A DNA stretch of 64,000 bases from Vitrella brassicaformis (Eukaryota > Sar > Vitrellaceae): NCBI GenBank assembly GCA_001179505.1, contig CDMY01000225.1, positions 1 to 64,000 of the forward strand, in the 5' to 3' direction. The position numbers and the translations under genes are program-made. Below are positions 57,803-64,000 of this stretch, piece by piece. The notes below the pieces were generated by a model, which made no database searches, had not been told where the DNA came from, and saw only the letters and a program-made list of their open reading frames with translations. Positions within the stretch are counted from its first letter, which is position 1, and each line of letters begins with the position of its first letter.

Positions 57803-58919
57803 TCATGTGACCATCAGAGCTGCCTGTCTAGCACCGGTGCCGTCCCCCGGATCTAAAAGGATGATCCACGCGACGAAGTTGTGGCTGTCGTCGGTGAGCA
57901 CCAGCTCTCGCACATCACCGATGCCATCAGCGTCGTAGCTGAATGTCGTCGAGCAGCCGGCCACCGGTGTGTGGGGCGACTGGGTGAGGAGGCCATCCAG
58001 ACGGCCGCCACCAACACGCCTGAACCAACCACACACACACACAATCACACACGCACTCCTCTCGCCCACTGGTGCCATTGTGTCTTACCTGTTGAGTCCT
58101 ATGCATGTGCCATTGGTCTGGTGAGTGCGCCTGAAGTGGTGGATGATCTTGTCCCTGGCGAAGGACGACAATGACGCATCGGTGTACGTGAAGCGCATCT
58201 CCCGCCATCTGCCGGTGGCAGAGTAGCAGATGCGGTTGCGCACTGGTGGGTCATGCTGCTGTCGGTGCTGCTGATCCAGATGGTCGGCAGGGAGGGGCGG
58301 GTCGACCCCCAGCTCAAAGCCGGGCTCGTCGACGATGGCCCGCACCTCACCGTTGCCGTGGTGGAACAGCTGCAGGCAGGTGCCGTCACTGAAGTGGACG
58401 TGGCGGCCGACCATCTTGAGCTGCGCCAACACACGAGCTAACGATCCATACGCCTACACCACACCACACACAGACACACACACAGACAGAGAGAGGGAAT
58501 GCGGCCTCTCTGTTCTCTCCCACCCGCCCTCTGTGTGTGCCTTACCGTCTTGTTGGTGTGTGTGCGAATGTCATCGGCCGTCAGGTTGAGGGGCAGCGTG
58601 CAGCAGCGGCACTGGCTGGCCCACTGCAGCACCCCCCGCGTCTCATCCCACCGCCCGCCCTCCTCGGCTACCCACACCGCCGCCATGAGGTTGCCCATCC
58701 CAGCGATGGGTCGAACTGCACCAGCTGCGGCTGCTGAGTGTTGATGCCATCGCCGTCACGGCTCAGTGAGTTGACGAGGCGGGTGCGCAGCTCGGCTATG
58801 GTGAAGGCAGCCCGGATGCGCCGCGATGTGGCCCTCAGGCGGGCCGTCGTGACGATGTCGGGCTGATGGCCTCGGCTGCCGACAAACAAGTGGCTGACGG
58901 GATGCTCCTGGGCGGCCAT
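57803..58919 (-). CDS. Unrecognised three-exon protein with a probable frameshift
   Basis: Start MAAQEHPVSHLFVGSRGHQP at 58919. The first part runs to QPQLVQFDPSLGW in one frame, then about 58700 the sensible frame shifts by one base to GNLMAAVWVAEEGGRWDETR, ending at a GTAAGG donor near 58546. Exon 2 (about 58454-58090) begins AYGSLARVLAQLKMVGRHVH and contains VRAIVDEPGFELGVDPPLP and MRFTYTDASLSSFARDKIIH. Exon 3 (about 58021-57803) contains FSYDADGIGDVRELVLTDDS then HNFVAWIILLDPGDGTG. The single-base shift could be an assembly error or an inactivating indel. The family is not recognised; the last two exons look beta-rich. Confidence 0.5.
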
Positions 58920-58976
58920 CGTCCCACCAGCCGCCCCAGTCGTGCCAAGCTGTCAACGCATGGCTGCAGAAGCAGG

Positions 58977-59019
58977 AGGGTTTGAGGGGTCAAAGGGTAG
59001 GGGTTCCAAACCCTCAACC
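58977..59019. promoter_or_regulatory. Telobox-like inverted repeat in a divergent promoter
   Basis: GAGGGTTTGAGGGGTCAAAG followed by GGTAGGGGTTCCAAACCCTC lies between the starts at 58919 (-) and 59405 (+). The GAGGGTTTG and CAAACCCTC arms are exact reverse complements. The AGGGTCAAGGGT-type core also resembles the element at 5164-5200. Confidence 0.45.
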
Positions 59020-59404
59020 GGAGTGTTTGGCGACGTTGTGTGCCTTTTGGACAGCTGTGCGTTGGGAGTGTGGCGCATTCGGCTGAGAGAGCGGCTTAGT
59101 GGATCACACCGCCGCCCTGTCGACTGGGCGATTAAGGCGAGGGCTGCACTCCATCAGGCCAGGTGAGGGCTGCAGTGAGGCCAACAGACACTCTCGGCCA
59201 CACACATTGGCTCTGCAATGACTGCATATCTAAGGCGCACCAGTGGATGGGCGCAGCTGGCTGAGGGCGATAGGAAAGATACGGAGGGCACATCAGCTGC
59301 GGGTGAGATGATTCAATGGACTCATCCATCCATCCATCCATCCACCGCGGCTTGGATGGATGCCTCTGTGTGTATCTTTGGTTCCTGCAGGCCGCTGCAT
59401 CACA

Positions 59405-60807
59405 ATGGCGGCCTCTGCTGGTGGTGGTGGTGCTGGTGGCGGTGTTAGTATGCCCAAGTGCAGTGTGTGTTACGAGGAATACCAATCGCACGGCGACAAG
59501 GCACCCGACGTCCTCAGATGCGGTGAGCAATGCACACACACCGCACACAAGGCAACAGGACGATGATCAGTGTGGCTGTGTGGTGTCGTCTTTGATTGGC
59601 GGTTTCTGTTTGCTCAGGTCATTCCGTCTGTGCGGCGGTGAGTGGGCACTAGAGATGGTGTTGGCGACAATTGCATGCCATGTGTGTGTCTGCAGTGCGT
59701 TAGGGAGCTCGTCGACACACACCCACATGGCCGTCGTGCAGCCAAGTGCCCCGAATGCAGGTACACTCAGACACATGGAGGCGACACATATGGGTGTGAA
59801 TAGCCTCTGCTTGCCCCTCCTTCGTGTGGGCATCGGTCGATCAGGGCGGAGACTGCGGAGGCGGACGTCCGCCCCAACTACGGTCTGAGACAGGCCATGG
59901 CGTCGCTGCTGGCGATTCACATGCAGACGGTGCGAAGGCAGAGAGGGGCCCTCATTCTTTGACGCTTTCCTTTCCTCAGGCACCGCTGCAGACCAGCCCG
60001 CACCCGGTACGCACCACAACATCACGTTAGGACAGCAAGGCAGAGAGTGGCCCTCATTAATTACTTGACGCTTCGTCAGGCGCCGCTGCACTACAACCCC
60101 GCCGACTTCAGCACCAAGCGGTTCCTCTTCACCGCCGAGGAGTGGGATGAGACACAGCGCAGCGTAAGCAGCCACCCACTGACCAAGCCACACGCGCCGT
60201 GCCATGCAAGCTGCCCCCCTGTGTGTGCGTGTGTGTTGGATACATACGTGCAGCTCGCCGAGTGCCGGGAGACGTACCGCGTTGCAGCCGAGCACAACCG
60301 CCGCTGCGAGGAGGCCATGAGGAGGGAATGGGAGGAGATGGAGAGGGCCGCGCAGCAGCAGCAGCAGCAGCAGCAGACCACGAGCCGCCTCACTGTTAGT
60401 GTCGTACTGCGCGGCTCCACTCGCCCCACCCTCCACCAGGTGCGATCCATACGCCACGACTGACGTTTGTTCGTCGGTCTCTAACGATTACCTACTTGTG
60501 TGTGTGGTTGTGGTTGTGGCTTCTTTTGCTTTTGCAGGAGGTGCCTGAGAGTTTTGATGACCTGCTGAGGAAGGTGTTGGAGAGGTTTGGGTTCGGTGAT
60601 CGGCCGGTCCGTGAGGCCCGGCTGTTTGCGGAAGGAGCTCTCGTTTCGGCCAACGAGCACCTCAGGGACGGTGACCACGTGGAGCTGGTCCTCGTCGCCC
60701 CACAGCCGTCCCCGCCTGCCCCACAGGACGTCCCCCTGCCGGCCTTCATGGCGCCCTCACCGCCGCCACGCCACTCAGCCACATCGACAGAGCACCAGGA
60801 CACGTGA
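59405..60807 (+). CDS. Chimeric RING finger / J-protein-tail gene
   Basis: Eight exons, phases all matching: 59405-59522, 59618-59637, 59696-59760, 59845-59929, 59980-60006, 60080-60163, 60254-60439 and 60538-60807, giving about 217 residues. Exons 1-4 encode a C3HC4 RING (CSVCYEEY, CGHSVCAACV, CPECR) related to the RING-TLDc gene at 33690. Exons 5-8 are the J-family 3' half without the J domain: RFLFTAEEWDETQR, an Arg/Glu helix (CRETYRVAAEHNRRCEEAMR), a poly-Gln tract and a beta-grasp-like block (EVPESFDDLLRKVLERFGFG, then SANEHLRDGDHVELVLV) with a DCX- or ubiquitin-like rhythm. The joint is at a phase-0 intron. If exon 4 is not spliced, the RING protein ends at 59962. An E3 ligase with a new interaction tail is inferred. 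Confidence 0.75.
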
Positions 60808-61500
60808 CACTGACCGAGGATATCGGGGGTTCCGTATAAGGGTGTGTAGGGCTGGCTGTTCGTGCTCTAGCGTCATTCATCCGGCCAGGGGAGAGGCGTG
60901 TGTATACAGACATCTGTATGAATGTGTGTGTATGTCCACTTGACAGTGATACGTGCGTGGATGGACTGACGTGGCGTGCACGTTGCCTTGTGACGACTTT
61001 GTACGGCTAAAGAGTCACCACACGTATATTCACAGACGCCACACACACCAAAATCCATCCATCCGTTTCTATCTATCTGTCTAGGATCTAGTCAGGCAGG
61101 CATCGATGTCCGTCTGACCTCGGCATTCAAACGTTTGTTCGGCCAGCTGCTGCACTCCTCGCGGAGATGTGTGTTATGTCACTGCGTGAGATGGATTGCT
61201 AACTCACTCAGTGAGTGAGTGGGTGTGTAGGGATACTGGCCATGGCCATATATGGTCCAGCAATCCGCAAACTTGCCGCACAGTGTCCCCACACCACGTG
61301 GCTTGGTGACTGACTGGGTGTCGATTCAACTGGTGGCCAGACATCATTGCAATGCCGAGCAGACAGTCTGGCTGGTTAATGTATGTTCAGACGGAGTACG
61401 CACAGTCCCGCTGATCAATGTCTCACATCTCACATATCACACATCCACTCGATCCCAGCGGGTCCATGACGCGTACTGACCCCACCATCCTGCGAATTAG
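60808..61500. other. Convergent spacer, nothing recognised
   Basis: Contains CTATCTATCTGTCTA near 61069 and short direct repeats near 61204 (CTCACTCAGTGAGTGAG) and 61422-61443 (CTCACAT/ATCACAC). No exon. Confidence 0.6.
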
Positions 61501-63961
61501 TCACTGTGAGGAGTCCATCTGCCCCTTCATGTGCTCCTGCCGCAGCCCATCGAACACCCCAAGCAGATGCTGACGCTCAGGCAAACCTGAACACACACAC
61601 ACACACCCGTGCACACAACCATCCATCCCACTTGACCCACCGCACCCACCCACTCACCGATAGCCGACGATCGTCTCCCCGCCCCCACTGTCACACCGCT
61701 CATGACCATCTGCCGCACGGCCCCTCCCACCCTGGATGTGGGCTGCAGCTGCTGCAGCACCTCCAGCAGGATGGTCCGCAGCTTTGGGTACTCGCTGGCC
61801 AGCGACATCCGCAGAGACCGCTGACGCGCATCTAGCAGGGAGGTCGACGAGGCGCCTACCAGCTGAACCATCTGTAATTGTGGAATGGCAGCCAACACAT
61901 GCAGCTGGCACATGATTCTGTTGATGGTGCAGTGCAGTGCAGGTGTGTACCTTGTTGCTGAGGTTCTGCATGAGTCTCCTCCAGAAGTGTTCGGTGAGGG
62001 ACGGCGCGAGCCCCCTGTCCTCGAGCACCTCGTCGAAGCGGTAGTGCAGGTGGCCCTCCGACCCATCGGCACTCGCCCACACAACCTACACATACACATG
62101 ATCGCAGAAAGGTGTGGAAAGCTGATGTGGTGCTGGTGCCTCTCTCTCTCGCTCTTACTTGGTCTAGCACGACCATTCGCTTCACGGCAGTGTGCAGTGC
62201 GGTGGTGAAGTGTGTCAGCTGACCCCAAAAGGCCGTCAGCTGACCGCTCACAGAAGCGTTCAGAATCGGCTGCATCAAACAACGCATCAACCAAACAGAT
62301 TAACTAACACGTTGTGTGTTGTGTGTTATGGGTTTGGCAGCATACCTTGACGTTGAAGTTGTCGTCTACCTCTGCCACCTGCTCAGCGAGAGCCCCCTCG
62401 AGCTGCTCACCGAGGCAATTCAGGTTGTAAAACACTTGACACGCCACGTTCAGATCCAACTTGCTCTGGACACGGCACACACATAGCGGAAGCTCTGTGT
62501 GTGAGTGAGTTGGGGGGAGGGGGGTGAGGGCAGCTGGTACCTGGTTGCGCATGCCTGTTCTGAGTCTGGTCCTGGCCTGGTCGCGTATCTCTTTAGACAG
62601 GTCCCGCACCCACTGCGCCTCGGCGGACAGTGTGCTCAGCAGCGATGCATTTGGAACACCTGAGAGAGAAACACACGAGTCCACACGCGCTCATAGCAGC
62701 TGACGCATCTCGTTTCTTGCATCATAGCACAGATCCACGTACCTCCCTCTGGAAGGCCGCCTGCTCCTCTGCCAGCGTTGAGAAGGCCCTCCATCTGAGC
62801 GACCATTGGAAGGGGCACATGCGTATGTACGCGCACTGACAGGCAAGTGTTCGTCTGTCTTCCACAGGTCACCTCGAAGAGTGTCTGCGCCGCTTTTGCG
62901 ATGTCGGGTGTGTGTGGGTCCATCTGTGCCCTCAGCTTCTTCACGCTCAGGTTGAAGCGCAACACGCTGCGGATCAGGTCGCTGGCAGCATACAACCTGA
63001 CTCGACACACCCACATCAAGCAGTTGCGTGCATCTGTCTGTCTGCAAGCCATTTACATTCACACACCTTTCGAGAGTCTCCACTTGCTGCTTCATGACTT
63101 TGAAAGGGTCGAGGGTCTCCTTTTCCACTCTGTGTGGAGTGCACAAAGCACACACACAAAGAGAGACCCATCCATCCATCCATCCATCCATCTCTGTCTC
63201 TCTCGCACTGTCCGGCACGCACCGCATGAGTGTGTCCTTGATGGTGTCGACGCTCTGCCGCACTGCCCCCAGCTCCCGGTCCAGGTCATCTATCGAACTC
63301 ACATTCTGCAACAGATGCTCGTGGCACGCAACCACCTACACACACACACACACAACACCCATTTGTGTGAAGAACATGCACCAACCAGGGACTTCCCTCG
63401 TCAGCTCACTCACCTCGGAGTGCAGTTCAGAGTCGATTCTGTTGACGGCCTTCTCGAGCAGCTGTGCGGCCCTGAGGACGTGGTCGGGCCCCCTCTCTGC
63501 CGCCGCCCTCACGTAGGGCACCACATCCTCCGTCTCCTCAAACAGCGCCGACAGCTCGGGGTCGATGCGCTCGCGAAGCACAGCTGATAGACACACCGCA
63601 CAAATCCACACACACAGATGTTCGTGCGCATGAACGTGTCCGCGAAGTGCGTCTATGCCTTTGATCTGGCCGGATGCCTGGTTGTTCTGATTGAGCGGGC
63701 TGCTCTGCGACAGCCGGTGACCGACAGGCGAATTCCCACGTGAATTCCCAGACATCTCGTGATCTGCGGACGGCAATGACGCAAGGCAGCAAGATTTTTA
63801 CATAAGCATGTGCAGCGGTCGATTCGGTGTGCTGCTTCATGGTCCTTCTTACCTTTGGGAAGCGTTCCGCTTCTCGACGCGACGTGCAGATCTGCGCAAG
63901 CTTGGCTCGCAAACGCCAATGCGCTTCCTCGCCTTCGCCGCTCCCCTGCTCGCCCGTCCAT
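61501..63961 (-). CDS. COG5: COG5-like conserved oligomeric Golgi complex subunit, C terminus short
   Basis: Tethering-complex subunit for retrograde Golgi traffic. Start MDGRAGERRRRGSALAFASQ at 63961 (exon 63961-63853), joined in phase to DHEMSGNSRGN (63763). Family landmarks: ELSALFEETEDVVPYV (63583-63414); VVACHEHLLQNVSSIDDLDR and AVRQSVDTIKDTLMR (63335-63223); EKETLDPFKVMKQQVETLER; LYAASDLIRSVLRFNLSVKK and DIAKAAQTLFE (62999-62872), the strongest COG5 signature; ACQVFYNLNCLGEQLE (about 62440); HYRFDEVLEDRGLAPSLTEH (about 62050); and SLASEYPKLRTILLEVLQQL (about 61770). The last exon ends EHMKGQMDSSQ at 61501. Total length about 500 residues, well short of the usual 750-850; the C-terminal third of the family is not found in the window. 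Confidence 0.82.
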
Positions 63962-64000
63962 CAGTGCGGTTTATGTCCATGTCAACAAAGAGCGCCCCGC
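63962..64000. other. Window edge upstream of the COG5 start
   Basis: Thirty-nine bases, probably 5' untranslated or promoter sequence. Nothing distinctive. Confidence 0.5.

Noticed and set aside
1-64000. Transposable elements (reverse transcriptase, transposase, LTRs)
   Set aside because: No catalytic motif or long terminal or inverted repeat was seen; duplications here are gene fragments with introns, so not retrocopies.

Overview
The window looks like nuclear DNA from a free-living, flagellated alveolate. A chromerid alga such as Vitrella is my best guess. The basis is indirect: GC-rich sequence, very dense short GT-AG introns (about 60-150 bases) filled with TG/CA and TGTC/CAGA microsatellites, an intraflagellar-transport gene, an ApiAP2-like/DEK-type nuclear protein, and many lineage-specific paralogs. 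A 300-N gap (29012-29311) marks it as scaffolded assembly. Nearly all long single-frame ORFs are shadows, so genes were built here by joining exons with matching splice phases.

Layout. Genes sit in short clusters that alternate in strand, giving eight divergent (head-to-head) pairs. 1.6-5.0 kb (-): a lineage-specific gene and a partial tandem copy of it. 5.4-8.9 kb (+): a 19-exon helical protein. 9.9-11.8 kb (-): a paralog of the first gene. 12.4-16.3 kb (+): a small gene, decayed fragments, an intact J-domain gene and two decayed family copies. 16.8-19.2 kb (-): a second J-domain gene. 19.3-20.25 kb (+): an inverted, decayed J copy. 20.8-21.5 kb (+): a small basic protein. 21.7-27.8 kb (-): a large unrecognised protein. 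27.9-32.3 kb (+): an ApiAP2-like repeat protein with a DEK-C-like domain. 32.8-33.4 kb (-): a small coiled-coil protein. 33.7-35.0 kb (+): a RING-TLDc protein. 35.5-36.9 kb (-): a coiled-coil protein. 37.0-40.6 kb (+): IFT70/TTC30. 40.9-45.2 kb (+): an ankyrin-TRP-like channel. 46.1-46.8 kb (+): an FKBP-like protein. 48.2-49.6 kb (-): a UbiE/COQ5 methyltransferase. 49.7-55.5 kb (+): DHX37/Dhr1 RNA helicase. 56.2-57.1 kb (+): weak exons. 57.8-58.9 kb (-): an unrecognised gene. 59.4-60.8 kb (+): a RING gene fused to the 3' exons of the J-protein family. 61.5-64.0 kb (-): a COG5-like Golgi tether subunit.

Housekeeping genes (IFT70, DHX37, COG5, COQ5) reconstruct cleanly. Between them lies a shuffled set of J-domain, RING, TLDc and beta-grasp-like modules joined by phase-0 introns. 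Living, broken and chimeric copies sit within 50 kb of each other. The most interesting objects are the RING/J-tail chimera, the RING-TLDc fusion, the tandem duplication with different lesions in its two copies, and telobox-like motifs in three divergent promoters.
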